Positions 1 to 8,817 of a stretch of DNA of 64,000 nucleotides are shown here, piece after piece; the stretch's first letter is position 1, and every line of letters begins with the position of its first letter. The translations under genes were made by a program, and so were the position numbers. Below the pieces are notes generated by a model, which did not search any database, was not told the DNA's origin, and saw only the letters and a program-made list of their open reading frames with translations. Source of the stretch: Verrucomicrobiota bacterium (GTDB lineage Bacteria; Verrucomicrobiota; Verrucomicrobiia; Limisphaerales; J093); NCBI GenBank assembly GCA_027493615.1, contig JAOSKK010000038.1:806001-870000 (forward strand), written 5' to 3'.

Positions 1-290
1 GGTGACAACGAACGGGACCCCGGCAACCTGCAAGGCGCGGGTGATGGGTTCAGCGTTGGCCTTCACGCTCCGGAGCAGGATGGCCATGTCGGAGTACGAC
101 AGTCCCCTCTCGACCCCATCTTCTGCGGAGGCAACACCGCGCCGGGCCGGGATGGACTCGACGATATGCCGCGCCTCGGCGTTGGGGTCATTGAAAGCGA
201 GGGCCACGATGTCACCGTTTGCCCTGGCTTGAGCGGAAGTTCTGCTCGAGCGGGACCTGCTCCACGCCGGGGTAGCGCTCGGCGCACGGG
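1..290 (-). pseudogene. UvrD/PcrA-type DNA helicase relic (partial, frameshifted)
   Basis: Two minus-strand reading frames together give a recognisable internal piece of a superfamily 1 UvrD-like ATP-dependent helicase. The first part, about 290 to 222, reads ERYPGVEQVPLEQNFRSSQG. After a frame change near 217-222 the second part reads AFNDPNAEARHIVESI, then GLSYSDMAILLRS and AGVPFVV at the window edge. These are the familiar blocks around motifs III-IV of the family. Upstream of about 290 the reading decays, with no Walker A or DExx motif, and the gene runs off at base 1. The missing 5' part makes this look like a real relic rather than only a sequencing slip. Confidence 0.6.
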
Positions 291-542
291 CCGGCGACAG
301 ACGAATGGGGACAGGCGGGGAACGCCGTGTGCACATCCAAAGCCCGTTCGCCCGCTTCAACCGCTTGCCCGCGAAAGGCGCCAACAGACGCGAAAGCCAA
401 GTCGGAGGGGAACGGAAGCCGACAGTGGAAGTGAGGCGGTCGAACTTGGGTTGACCACAAGGGCTTTGCCAGTTCGAGAGTCTTCCTTGACTCGGCCGGC
501 ATCCTCCTTCCCCTGCGGGTTGGGTTGTGTTACGCAGAAGGC

Positions 543-863
543 GTGAAAGGTCTGAGCCAGGACTTGCTGGATCGGGCGACCGAGAGACTAGTGGACGAGT
601 TCCACCCGGACGAAGTCTGGCTGTTCGGCTCCCACGCGTGGGGCACGCCGCACGAGGACAGCGACGTGGATCTCATGGTGATCGTGCCGCAGAGCGACGA
701 GCGGGCCACCCGCCGGATGCAGCGCGCCCATCGTTGTCTGCAGGGTCTCGGCCTTGCCAAGGATGTGCTCGTACCCACCCGCGCGGAGGTGGACCGGTAT
801 AAGCACCTGCGAGCATCGCTCTTTCATCAAGTGCTCTCGCGAGGCCGCAAACTCTATGGATGA
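543..863 (+). CDS. MNT-type nucleotidyltransferase (antitoxin of a HEPN/MNT module)
   Basis: Small minimal-nucleotidyltransferase protein of about 106 residues. The motif GSHAWG at residues 29-34 followed by DSDVDL, with the metal-binding aspartates D41 and D43, matches the GSx10DxD active site of the pol-beta fold. In HEPN/MNT systems the MNT partner neutralises the HEPN RNase, in studied cases by AMPylating it. The next gene is a HEPN protein that starts 8 bases before this stop. The start is uncertain: GTG at 543 gives a family-like N-terminus, while TTG at 525 adds six residues. No good ribosome site helps to choose. Confidence 0.8.
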   Translation: MKGLSQDLLDRATERLVDEFHPDEVWLFGSHAWGTPHEDSDVDLMVIVPQSDERATRRMQRAHRCLQGLGLAKDVLVPTRAEVDRYKHLRASLFHQVLSRGRKLYG

Positions 864-1272
864 AGAGGCCAGGCTGGAGCTGGTGCGCGACTGGCTGACG
901 CGAGCAGGCCGGGACCTGGCGGCGGCTCATGCTTTGGCGGGCTTGAGCGAGCCGCTGTTGGACTCGGCCATCTACCATTGTCAACAAGCGGCAGAGAAAG
1001 CCTTGAAGGGCTGGCTGCAGATGCAGGACGATCCCTTCCCGAAGACGCACGACATCGAGCGGCTTGTGAGGCAGGCCGCCCTCCAGGAACCTGAGTTCAA
1101 CCAGCACCTCCAGGCGGCGGCGGTTCTGACGCCCTATGCCTCGGCGTTCCGTTACCCTTGGGGTGCGTTCGAACCGATGCCTTCGCGGGAGGAGTTCGAC
1201 GAGGCCCTCGGCCATGCGCAGGTCATCTTCGATTTCGTGGTGGCCAGAGTGCCTCGGGAGGCGAAGCCGTGA
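856..1272 (+). CDS. HEPN domain protein (toxin of a HEPN/MNT module)
   Basis: 138-residue all-helical protein of the HEPN family (PF05168 type). Recognisable segments are YHCQQAAEKALKGWL near residues 40-54, KTHDIERL near 62-69 and the late FRYPWG block near 100. HEPN proteins of such pairs are usually RNases. The canonical Rx4-6H motif is not obvious in the last helix; RDLAAAH near residue 19 fits the spacing but not the usual place, so RNase activity is inferred from family and context. ATG at 856 overlaps the end of the MNT gene, the usual arrangement of toxin-antitoxin pairs. Its own stop overlaps a GTG that opens a third ORF. Confidence 0.78.
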   Translation: MDEEARLELVRDWLTRAGRDLAAAHALAGLSEPLLDSAIYHCQQAAEKALKGWLQMQDDPFPKTHDIERLVRQAALQEPEFNQHLQAAAVLTPYASAFRYPWGAFEPMPSREEFDEALGHAQVIFDFVVARVPREAKP

Positions 1273-1748
1273 AGGGGCCTGTGACACCGTACCCAGGCGC
1301 CCTGGATGCCAATTACCTCCGCGACGCGGTCGAACGCGAGGTGCTACCCGTGTTCCGGACCTCCAGCTCTCCGAAGCTGCCCGATGCGGAGGCGCGGGAC
1401 GCGGTTCGGCTGCTTTTCGAGCTGCTGGATCTCAGGCTGGACGATCCGAGTCTCGCTCAGGTTGGCCCGCAGAGTCTCGGCGGTCTCGGCAGTGTCTTCC
1501 GCGACGAGGCGTACGCGAAGATCTCGGATCGCTTTGAGCCATTCGCAAAGCTCGTCCTCAAGCTGACTCGGCCCCAACGGTATGCCGATTTGGCTGCGAA
1601 GCATCCCCGGGGCGTAAACCTCGGTGCGCTGCTGCAAGCGTGCGGACTCGCCGAGGAAAGGGGAGATCAGGAGTTGGGCTGCGTGTCCGTGGCAAGGGTT
1701 TCCCCCTGCGGACCTCCATGGGAAACCCGATTGGCTGGCGACAATTAA
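1269..1748 (+). CDS. Unknown third ORF of the HEPN/MNT module, probably truncated
   Basis: Opens with GTG at 1269, which shares bases with the HEPN stop TGA, suggesting translational coupling. The first 130 or so residues look like a real acidic helical protein, with stretches such as DAEARDAVRLLFELLD. The last 20-30 residues are compositionally different and run into sequence resembling an IS21-type end near 1728, so the native C-terminus is probably lost. I do not recognise a family. It could be a helper of the HEPN/MNT pair or an unrelated gene cut by the insertion. Confidence 0.45.
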   Translation: MKGPVTPYPGALDANYLRDAVEREVLPVFRTSSSPKLPDAEARDAVRLLFELLDLRLDDPSLAQVGPQSLGGLGSVFRDEAYAKISDRFEPFAKLVLKLTRPQRYADLAAKHPRGVNLGALLQACGLAEERGDQELGCVSVARVSPCGPPWETRLAGDN

Positions 1749-2041
1749 AAGTGACCGGTGACGATTGTCGGGTTTCCGGTGGTTTGGGGATGATGGCGGC
1801 GGCAGTTCCGCCGGAGGCCGGATGGCCTCCGCGGTGGGCTGCTACCGATGATCACCAAACCGCAATACCGAAAACTGATGAGCGAGTATCAAGCCACCGG
1901 AAACGTGACGAACAGTGCCATGAAGGCGGGGATGAGCCGCCGGATCGCGCGCAAGTATTTGCAGGCGGGCCAAGCGCCGCCGGAACTGCAGGCCAAGCAC
2001 ACCTGGCGAACGCGGGAAGATCCGCTGGTGGAGATCTGGCC
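1728..2041 (+). mobile_element. IS21-type insertion sequence remnant (5' end only)
   Basis: At about 1728-1765 the sequence changes to GGCTGGCGACAATTAAAAGT and a related downstream stretch, which resembles the terminal region of IS21-family elements. A transposase start follows at 1848. About 310 bases in, at about 2041, similarity to a transposase stops abruptly. No right end and no IstB helper gene are present, so the element is a dead stub inserted between the HEPN/MNT module and the Sel1-like gene. Confidence 0.55.
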
Positions 2042-2093
2042 GCGAAGGCACGCCTGCCGGTGCTGGCAGCGTTGGAACGTATTGATCTGTTGA
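1848..2093 (+). pseudogene. IS21-family transposase IstA, N-terminal fragment
   Basis: The first 65 residues, from MITKPQYRKLMSEYQ through the helix-turn-helix stretch AMKAGMSRRIARKYL to EDPLVEIWP, read like the N-terminal DNA-binding part of IstA. After about 2041 the frame continues only 17 residues in unrelated sequence before a stop. A full IstA is about 400-500 residues with a DDE core, none of which is here. The fragment cannot be active. Confidence 0.65.
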
Positions 2094-3001
2094 CGGCGGG
2101 GATACGAAAGCAGCGGCGGTTTCTCGAACCTGAAGGCCTGCAGAGGCTTTCCGAGGCACAAAGGAAGGAGGCCGAACGGGGCATCCAGACCGCCATGCTA
2201 CCCCTTGGACACGGTCTGATCACGCTTCTCCAACTGGGCGTCATCGAGCAGCAAGCAGGGAAACCGGGGAAGTTCTTCGAGGCTGGGCGGCAGGCAATCT
2301 CGACCCTCAAAGATCTCCGGAGCACGATGGTCCTGGGAACGATACTTGGAGCGTGGTCTGGGAACTCGTTCGATCGGTCGTCGCTCGTGCCAGGGCTGTT
2401 GCTCGACTCCTTGATTGATCTTGGGGTTGATGCGGTCCTCGATCACGAGAGCCTGTCCATGAATCGGGTCCTCGCCGCGTGGCTGGATCGCGCTTCGGAA
2501 AGCGGGTACGCTCGAGCGTGGCCAGCCTATGGCCGAGTTCTGAGGCTGGCCAGGCGCGATTACGTGAGCGACAACGGTATCGCATACGAACCGTTGAAGG
2601 CCCTCCACTGGCTGCGCAGAGCCCATGAGGCGGGCGATCAGAATGGGAGTCGCGAGCTGGCACTCCTTCTTCTCGAAAACCCGGAACTCTCGCAAACACC
2701 AGGAACAGGGGAGCAACTGCTCAGAAGGTTGGCCGAGACGAATCTGGAGAGCCGGTGCGAACTGGGCCTGCGCCTACTTAAGGGTGAGGACGTGTGCCAG
2801 GACCAAGCCGCGGGGCTGGGAACTCTGATCTCGGCGGCCGAATCTGGACATCGCAGGGCGGCACTTGAGCTTGCGGCGTGGCTAGCCCCGCTGTGGGTCA
2901 TCAAACCCAGTATTCACCTGGCCGTTCCTACCTGGGCTGTTCCGTATGCAGCTCGACTTCACGCGCTGTTCCCAAGGTATCCCCTCACAAACCGCGCCTG
3001 A
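2045..3001 (+). CDS. Sel1/TPR-like repeat protein, 5' end uncertain
   Basis: From about 2045 the frame has good coding character to the stop at 3001. The C-terminal half carries degenerate Sel1-like repeats of roughly 36-40 residues: AWLDRASESGYARAW, HWLRRAHEAGDQNGSRELA, LLRRLAETNLESRCELGL and LISAAESGHRRAALELA. Such solenoids mediate protein-protein contacts. The frame is open far upstream through the insertion-sequence remnant, so the native start is not visible. The first ATG inside good coding sequence is at 2195. It may be a 5'-truncated gene whose front was replaced by the IS21 stub. No enzyme domain is seen. Confidence 0.5.
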   Translation, partial: KARLPVLAALERIDLLTAGIRKQRRFLEPEGLQRLSEAQRKEAERGIQTAMLPLGHGLITLLQLGVIEQQAGKPGKFFEAGRQAISTLKDLRSTMVLGTILGAWSGNSFDRSSLVPGLLLDSLIDLGVDAVLDHESLSMNRVLAAWLDRASESGYARAWPAYGRVLRLARRDYVSDNGIAYEPLKALHWLRRAHEAGDQNGSRELALLLLENPELSQTPGTGEQLLRRLAETNLESRCELGLRLLKGEDVCQDQAAGLGTLISAAESGHRRAALELAAWLAPLWVIKPSIHLAVPTWAVPYAARLHALFPRYPLTNRA

Positions 3002-3272
3002 TGTGCGCTGAGGCACTTGGAGCCCGCCAATCCAGCCAAGGCGCTGGGATCGGGCGGGTTCCTGGACGCCCCACGGGTCGGCATGAAAGCCGTTTCCTGC
3101 TTCCGCCGGGGACGGGAGTCCAACTGAATAGAGTAAGGGCCCCAGCGGTTCGCCTTCGAAGCCCGAGCGGTGTTGTGCTCGATGACGGCCCGGGCCGTCT
3201 CGACGATGCGCTGGGTAGAGCGAGAGCTCTCTACTCTACTCGTCCGACTCGATCCCGCGGCTTGCGGTTCGT
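3002..3272. other. Intergenic stretch without a confident gene
   Basis: No credible intact gene. On the minus strand about 3225-3060 gives an open stretch containing ETARAVIEHNTARASKAN and RWGPYSIQLDSRPRRKQE that has protein-like composition but no recognisable family and no start. It may be another relic at the border of the accessory island. It lies just downstream of thiS, so a thiS transcript would run into it; I see no clear terminator. Confidence 0.3.
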
Positions 3273-3484
3273 TCAGCCACCAGCCACGACCTGGACGATC
3301 TCGAGGCGATCGCCGGGCTGGAGCTGGCGGGCCTTGAATTCCGGACGGCGCGACGGCTTCCCCCGTTGTGCTCCACCACGACGGTGCGTGGCCGAAACCC
3401 GCGGGCGAGGAGGAAGGCCTCGAGGGTGCAAGGCAGCGCGGCGGGCACGGACTGGCCGTTCGCGATGAGGACGGATTCGTTCAT
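3273..3484 (-). CDS. thiS: ThiS sulfur carrier protein (frameshifted)
   Basis: ThiS carries sulfur as a C-terminal thiocarboxylate for thiazole formation in thiamine synthesis. The N-terminus MNESVLIANGQSV and the stretch RPRTVVVEHNG lie in one frame. The C-terminus PEFKARQLQPGDRLEIVQV ending in the diagnostic VVAGG lies in another. The switch falls at a run of five Gs (minus-strand sense) near 3361-3366; one added G restores a 70-residue ThiS with the required GG tail. Its ATG overlaps the thiH stop by 4 bases. Because the functional tail is perfect, the frameshift is probably a sequencing error. Confidence 0.85.
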
Positions 3485-4676
3485 GCCGTGAGGGCCGCAT
3501 CCCAGTCTTTCCAGACCGGCTCGTAACCGAGGGCGCGAATCCGCCGGGCCACTTCGGCCGGCGACCGGTGATCAGCGATGTGGAACTGCTCGGTGGGCGC
3601 GGGCGGGGGCGTTGGGCAGGGGCCCATTCGCTGGCGCCGAGTTCGACGATGCGGCCGCGCTCGGTCCGGTGCACATGGCTCTGGCCAGCGCCGGTGTAGC
3701 CGCCGGGTTCGGTGTGGCTGCCAGCGCTCATGAGGGTGATGCCCAGCGGGATGAGACCGTCGCGCAAGCGAGCGGGTTCGCGGGTGGAGAGGACGAGGCC
3801 GACGTCGGGGAACAGGAGGCGGAAGGCGCAGACCAACTGGACGAGATCGCGATCCGCCATGTGAGTCAGGGGCTGGAACTCACCGGCGCAGGGGCGGAGC
3901 CGGGGGAGGGAGAGGGTGAGCGTGGCTTTCCAGCAGTGGCGCAGGAGGTAGGCGGCGTGGGCGGCGACGCAGAGAGCCTCAGTGCGCCAGTCGGCCAGGC
4001 CATAGAGGGCACCGATGCCGAGGCGGCGGAAGCCGGCGGCGTAGGCGCGTTCGGGGGTCTCGAGGCGCCAGTCGAAGTTCCGCTTGGGGCCGGCGGTGTG
4101 GAGGTCGGCATAGAGGTCGCGGTCGTAGGTTTCCTGGTACACCACCAGGCCTTCGGCGCCCGCGGTGACGAGGGGCGCGTAGTCGGCGGTTTCGAGCGGG
4201 CCGACTTCGAGGGAAAGGCTGGGCACTTCGGCGTGGAGAGCGGCCACGCAATCGCGGAGGTAACCGTTCGAGACGAAGCGCGGGTGTTCGCCGGCGACGA
4301 GCAGGAGGTTGCGGAAGCCCTGTTCCTGGAGGGCCCGGGCTTCGCGGAGCACCTCGTCCACGGTCAGGCTCACGCGGAGGATCGGGTTGTCGCGCGAGAA
4401 GCCGCAGTACCGGCAGTTGTTGATGCACTCGTTCGAGAGGTAGAGCGGGGCGAAGAGGCGGATGACGTTGCCGAAGCGCTGGCGGGTGAGGCGTTGGGCG
4501 CGTGCGGCCATGGCCTCGAGATGCCCCGCGGCGGCCGGGGACAGGAGGTGCGCGAAGTCTTCGAGGGACAGCGTCGGGCGGGCCAGGCTTGCCCGCACCG
4601 CGCCATCCTCCGCCTCCCGCGCGCGCCGGACCCAGTCCGGGAGCGGCAGGCGATTAAAGGTGGCCACGAAACTCAC
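3481..4676 (-). CDS. thiH: ThiH 2-iminoacetate synthase (tyrosine lyase; frameshifted near the C-terminus)
   Basis: Radical-SAM enzyme that cleaves tyrosine to dehydroglycine (2-iminoacetate) for the thiamine thiazole. The CxxxCxxC cluster motif is CINNCRYC near residue 85, followed by GFSRDNPI, and the body is full length. The last 40 residues (TEQFHIADHRSPAEVARRI to DWDAALTA and stop) are in another frame. The switch is in the G-rich run near 3603-3610. The start is GTG at 4676, overlapping the lpxB stop. ThiH implies the oxygen-sensitive route rather than the glycine oxidase ThiO. thiG and thiF are not in the window. Confidence 0.87.
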
Positions 4677-5877
4677 CCGCCCAGCTTAGCGGCGATGGCG
4701 GGGCTGTCGAGTCGGGCAATCGCAAGCGCCGCGCGTCGGGTGGCGCCCGGACCGCCGAGTTGGGCGACGACTTCGTCGAGCTTGCGGCGGAAGGCTTCGC
4801 GGAGGACGGGATGGTGCAGGAGTTCGGTGGCCGCGTCGGCAAGGTTTTCCGGCGTGGCGGCATCCTGGAGGAACTCGGGCATGACGCGGGTTCCGGCCAG
4901 CAGATTGGGCATGGCGAGGTAGTGGACCGTGGCGAGGCGACGTCCGATCCAATACGTCAAGGGGGACGTGATGTAGAGGGCGACGGTGGGGACGCGGAAC
5001 AGGGCGCATTCGAGGGTCACGGTGCCGGTCGAAGCGAGGGCGAGAGTGGCTTCCGAGAGGGTCCGGGCCAGGCCGCCCACTTCAACGGCAACTTCGACGG
5101 GACACGTGCGCAAGGCCGCTTCGGCGAGCGGCCGCAGCGTGTTGTCAGGCAGCACGAGGCGGAACTGCAGTTCATCGCGGGCCGCGAGCCGACGCGCCGT
5201 TCCCAGCAGAACGGGAAGGTGACGTCGAAGTTCGTCGGCGCGACTGCCGGGGAGGAGGGCGATGAGCGGGGGCGACGGGTGGGAGGTGGCAGGAGGGTAC
5301 CGGGCGGTGGAAGGCCCGGGTAACGGTCAAGCAAAGGATGTCCGACCACCTCGACGTGAAGACCCGGGGTGCGGCGGGCGTACCACTCCTTTTCGAACGG
5401 AAAGAGGCAGAGGAGCAGATCGATGTTCTCGGCGAGGTCGTAGGCGCGTTGGGGGCGGGAGGCCCAGACCTGGGGCGACACGAACTGGACCAGGCGCGGG
5501 CGCCAGTTGACGAACGGGCCGGTGGCGGCGTCGAGCCGTCGGCGCAGCGCCCGGGCGAAGCGCCGGTTGAAGGCCTGGAAATCCACGAGCACGATGACGT
5601 CGGGCTGACGAGCGCAGGCGAGGTCGAGCAGCCGGCGCAGGAGGCGCCTGAACTTGCCCAGGTGGCGGAGCACCTCGACAAGGCCGGTGACGGCGTGCTG
5701 CGTAAGATCGAAGTCGAGCGTCACGCCGGCGCCCGCCATGCGTGGTCCACCAGCGCCGAAGAAGCGCGGGGCAAAGGCGGTGCGGGCGTAGGTGCGGCGC
5801 AACTCCCCCACCAACTGAGCGCCCAGGGCGTCGCCGCTGGGTTCGCCGGCGATGAGCATGAAGCGGGGCGGGTTCAT
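4673..5877 (-). CDS. lpxB: Lipid-A-disaccharide synthase LpxB (frameshifted)
   Basis: Condenses UDP-2,3-diacylglucosamine with lipid X to make the lipid A disaccharide at the inner membrane. The N-terminal frame gives LIAGEPSGDALGAQL, FFGAGGPRMAGAG and the block LVQFVSPQVWASRPQRA. The C-terminal frame gives LLPGSRADELRRHLPV, ASTGTVTLECALFRVP and VHYLAMPNLLAG. The frame changes at a five-G run at 5268-5272, and one extra base joins the halves into about 400 residues. The gene overlaps the Gfo/Idh gene upstream and thiH downstream by 4 bases each, indicating one transcript. Confidence 0.88.
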
Positions 5878-6907
5878 GCGGGCGGGGAGGGGGCGGCGCG
5901 GATCTGGCGGGTGATTTCGAAGGCGAGGTCGAGGGCACGTTTGGCGGCCTCGCCGCCCACGATCGGGGCGCGTCGGGCCAGGACGCAGTCGATGAAGCTC
6001 TCGAGTTCGAGCCGGAGCGGCTCTTCCTTGGTAAGCGGGACGGGTTCGCGCACGATGCGCTTGCCGCCGAACTCGCTGACGATGGCCGAGTCACGGGCGG
6101 CGAGGAGTTTCTTCCACATCGGACTCTCCGCCTCATCAGCGCGGGCGAGCCGGTAGAGGTAGCCTTCCTGGGCCCGGTAATCCAGCGAGACGTAGCTGGG
6201 GGTTGGGCCGGAGCTGAAGACGCGGATCTTGCGGAGGCGCTCGGGGTTGACGCGGCTGGCGGTGAGGTTGGCGACGCAGCCGTTGGCGAAGCGGAGGCGC
6301 GCGTTGGCGATATCTTCGGAGGCGCTCAGGACAGGGATGCCGACGGCGTCAATGCTCACCACCGGGGGGAGGAGACGAAGGCGAGCACGATGTCGAGGTC
6401 ATGGATCATCAGGTCCAGCACGACGCCGATGTCGGTGCTGCGGGCGGTGTAGGAGGAGAGGCGGTGGGCCTCGATGAAGCGGGGCTGGGTGGCGACCTGT
6501 TGCAGGTAATGGAAGACGGGATTGAAGCGTTCGAGATGGCCCACCTGGAGGATGCACCCGTGTTGCTGGGCCAGTTGGATGAGGGTCTCCGCCTCCGCCG
6601 AACTGTCGGTGATGGGTTTCTCGACCAGCACATGTTTGCCCCGTTGGAGCAGGGTCTTGGCCAGCGCAAAGTGCGTGGTGGTGGGGGTGACGATGCTGAC
6701 GGCGTCGCTGGCTTCGACCGCGTCGGTGAGCGAGGCAAACGCGCGCGTGCCGCAAGTGTCGGCCACCTTGCGGGCGCGTTCGGGCACTTCGTCAAAGACG
6801 CCGGCGAACGTGATCCGGCCGTTGGCGGCCAGGTGGGCGTAGAGACGGGCGTGCTCCTTGCCGAGCGAACCGGTGCCGAGGACGCTGACCCTGAGGGGCG
6901 CTGCCAT
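5874..6907 (-). CDS. Gfo/Idh/MocA family oxidoreductase upstream of lpxB (frameshifted)
   Basis: NAD(P)-dependent sugar oxidoreductase fold. The N-terminal Rossmann motif is VSVLGTGSLGKEHARLY and the conserved HVLVEKPIT lies near residue 95. The C-terminal domain continues in a second frame from SIDAVGIPVLSASEDIAN onward. The break is a six-base run of G near 6363-6369; one more base restores about 345 residues. Genes of this family beside lpxA/lpxB often act on UDP-GlcNAc before lipid A assembly, as GnnA does to make the 3-amino sugar. That role is inferred from position only, and no GnnB-type aminotransferase is adjacent. The start is ATG at 6907. Confidence 0.8.
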
Positions 6908-6946
6908 GCGCGGAGTGTAGGGCACGGGGAGAGGGCGAGCGAACGA

Positions 6947-6987
6947 AAAGCGCCGCTGCAAGTCGGCGCACTCCAAACGCTTCGCGA
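6947..6987. repeat. Repeat family E, single copy
   Basis: The 41-base stretch beginning AAAGCGCCGCTGCAAGTCGG and ending CTCCAAACGCTTCGCGA recurs near 56557-56657, where it is present twice in inverted orientation. Here it is one arm between the Gfo/Idh start and the 3' end of the FAD oxidoreductase gene. It shows no sign of coding. Confidence 0.7.
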
Positions 6988-7004
6988 CCCCACCGCCAGG
7001 CCGG

Positions 7005-8687
7005 CTAGGGCTGCTTCGTGGCCGGCTCGAGGATCTGACCATCCTGCAGCAAACGCTCGCGCAGCCGCGGGTAGGGCACCTGCTGGACCGTCACGTCCGC
7101 TTCGAGCGCCAGGACGGCGGCGGTCGCGGCGGATTGGCCGAGGATCATGAACACGGGCTCCATGCGGATGGAGCCGAACGCGATGTGGGAACTGGAAACA
7201 CACACGGGCACGAGCAGGTTGTCCGCCTGACCGGCCTTCGGAACAAGTGCACCGTAGGCGATGGCATACGGACCGCGAAGGCCGACGCCGATGTCGCCTT
7301 CGTTCTGCACGTGCCCGTCGGGGGTGATGTAGCGCTGCACGTTATGGGAGTCGATGGTGTACGAGCCCATCCCGACGGGCTCCGGCGTGGGGCGGGTTCC
7401 GAGGAGTTCGTGCTCGGTCATGACGAACTGCCCGATCATGCGGCGCGCCTCGCGCACATAGATCTGGTGGGGCCAGCCGCCGTTGTCCTGGAACTCGTCC
7501 TTGGGCAATCCCCAGCGGCGCATCGCGGCCTGGACCTCGGGCGGCACGCGCGGGTCGTGGGCGATGAAGTAGAGCCAGCCCTGCTGGTAAGTGCGGTGCT
7601 CTTCGAGGATCTCGCGCCGGCGCTCGTACGAGGCCTCGGGGTAGTCGTAGTTGTAGCCGATGTTGTCGGTGCTCATCGGCCCGTGGTTGTTGGTGTCGGT
7701 CTTGCGGTTGGGGATGGGGTCGAATTTGTCGAAGGTCTCGCGCCAGCCGGCGGCGAAGATGCGCACCAGCAGTTCGTACTGGCCGGGGTCATAGCCCGCC
7801 GGCTTGGGGAAAGGCAGCCGGTTGTCGGGGTGATCGGTCAGGCACATCCGGTAGCAGTACGCCTGCACGCGATGATCCCCTGCCCCGAATTCACCGGGCG
7901 GATCGGTGCTGATGCGCGGGAGCACACCGCTGGTCGGGTCGCCCGGCACGACGTACGGGCTGATCGGCTGCGGGACGGCGCCGAAGTGGTGGCGGTGATG
8001 GAGGACGCCGGTCTGCACGCCGTTCCATTGCTCGCCGTAAACGCTGCGGGCTTCGCGGCCGACGTGGTACTGGACGCCGGCGGCGGCCATCAAGTCGCCT
8101 TCGTAGGTGGCATCGAGGAACATCCGGCCGGCGTAGCTGCGGCCACTGAGCGTGCGGATGGCGGTGAGGCGGCCGTGGGCCTTGGTGACGCCCGCGGCGC
8201 GGTCCAGCCATTCGTCCCGATGAACCGGGATGGCGTGTTCACGGATGAGCTCCTCGAAGACCTGCTCGGCGATGTGGGGTTCGAAGATCCACATCGTGCG
8301 TTGCTCGCCGTCGATGGCCGGCGTGCCCTGGCCCCGGTTGCCGTAGCTTTCGCGCGGCTGCCATTTCCAGGCCGAGGGCTGGTCGTAGTGCTTCCAGATC
8401 CGATGGTAGAATTCACGGGCCAGGCCGCCGATCACCGCCTTGTCGCCCGTGTCCGTGAAACCCAGGCCGCCGCTGGAGAGGCCCCCGAGATGGCGGTCCG
8501 GGCAGACGATGATCACGGAGCGGCCGAGGCGGGCGGTTTGGACGGCGGCGATCACGCCGGCCGAGGTGCCGCCGTAGACGACGACGTCGTAGGTGCTGGC
8601 GGAGAGGGCGGGTGCGAGCGCCAACAGCAGCAGGCCGGCGGCCTGCACCACAAGACGGGACCGGCCGGGGTGGCGGGGACGTGACAT
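7005..8687 (-). CDS. Secreted FAD-dependent oxidoreductase
   Basis: About 560 residues with an N-terminal signal peptide (LVVQAAGLLLLALAPALSA) and a dinucleotide-binding motif YDVVVYGGTSAGVIAAVQ just after it, as in the FAD_oxidored (PF12831) group. Conserved blocks include GGLSSGGLGFTD, FLDATYEGDLMAAAGV and the C-terminal VPVCVSSSHIAFGSIRMEP with a following ATAAVLAL helix. Family members are common in polysaccharide-degrading Verrucomicrobia and Planctomycetes, but the substrate is unknown. ATG at 8687 is chosen because it places the signal peptide at the N-terminus; the open frame upstream has no hydrophobic lead. The gene is intact. Confidence 0.85.
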   Translation of the reverse strand: MSRPRHPGRSRLVVQAAGLLLLALAPALSASTYDVVVYGGTSAGVIAAVQTARLGRSVIIVCPDRHLGGLSSGGLGFTDTGDKAVIGGLAREFYHRIWKHYDQPSAWKWQPRESYGNRGQGTPAIDGEQRTMWIFEPHIAEQVFEELIREHAIPVHRDEWLDRAAGVTKAHGRLTAIRTLSGRSYAGRMFLDATYEGDLMAAAGVQYHVGREARSVYGEQWNGVQTGVLHHRHHFGAVPQPISPYVVPGDPTSGVLPRISTDPPGEFGAGDHRVQAYCYRMCLTDHPDNRLPFPKPAGYDPGQYELLVRIFAAGWRETFDKFDPIPNRKTDTNNHGPMSTDNIGYNYDYPEASYERRREILEEHRTYQQGWLYFIAHDPRVPPEVQAAMRRWGLPKDEFQDNGGWPHQIYVREARRMIGQFVMTEHELLGTRPTPEPVGMGSYTIDSHNVQRYITPDGHVQNEGDIGVGLRGPYAIAYGALVPKAGQADNLLVPVCVSSSHIAFGSIRMEPVFMILGQSAATAAVLALEADVTVQQVPYPRLRERLLQDGQILEPATKQP

Positions 8688-8817
8688 GGGTGGCCTATAG
8701 CAACGGCCGGCGGGAAGTGTCGAGCGCCGCTTGGGGTGGACGACGGCGGGACGGCGGGAGGGTCCTGCTCTTTTTTTGCTTTCCGGGCGGGGCCCGATCC
8801 CCTTGCCTAGGCGGCCC

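Noticed and set aside
3273..3484. Programmed ribosomal frameshift in thiS
   Set aside because: Frameshifts in about 20 neighbouring genes at similar runs make assembly error far more likely than a dedicated recoding site, and no stimulatory structure stands out.
3612..4922. 436-codon plus-strand open frame
   Set aside because: Shadow of thiH and the end of lpxB; low-complexity Gly/Ala/Glu composition.
7134..8684. 516-codon plus-strand open frame
   Set aside because: Shadow of the FAD oxidoreductase gene on the other strand.
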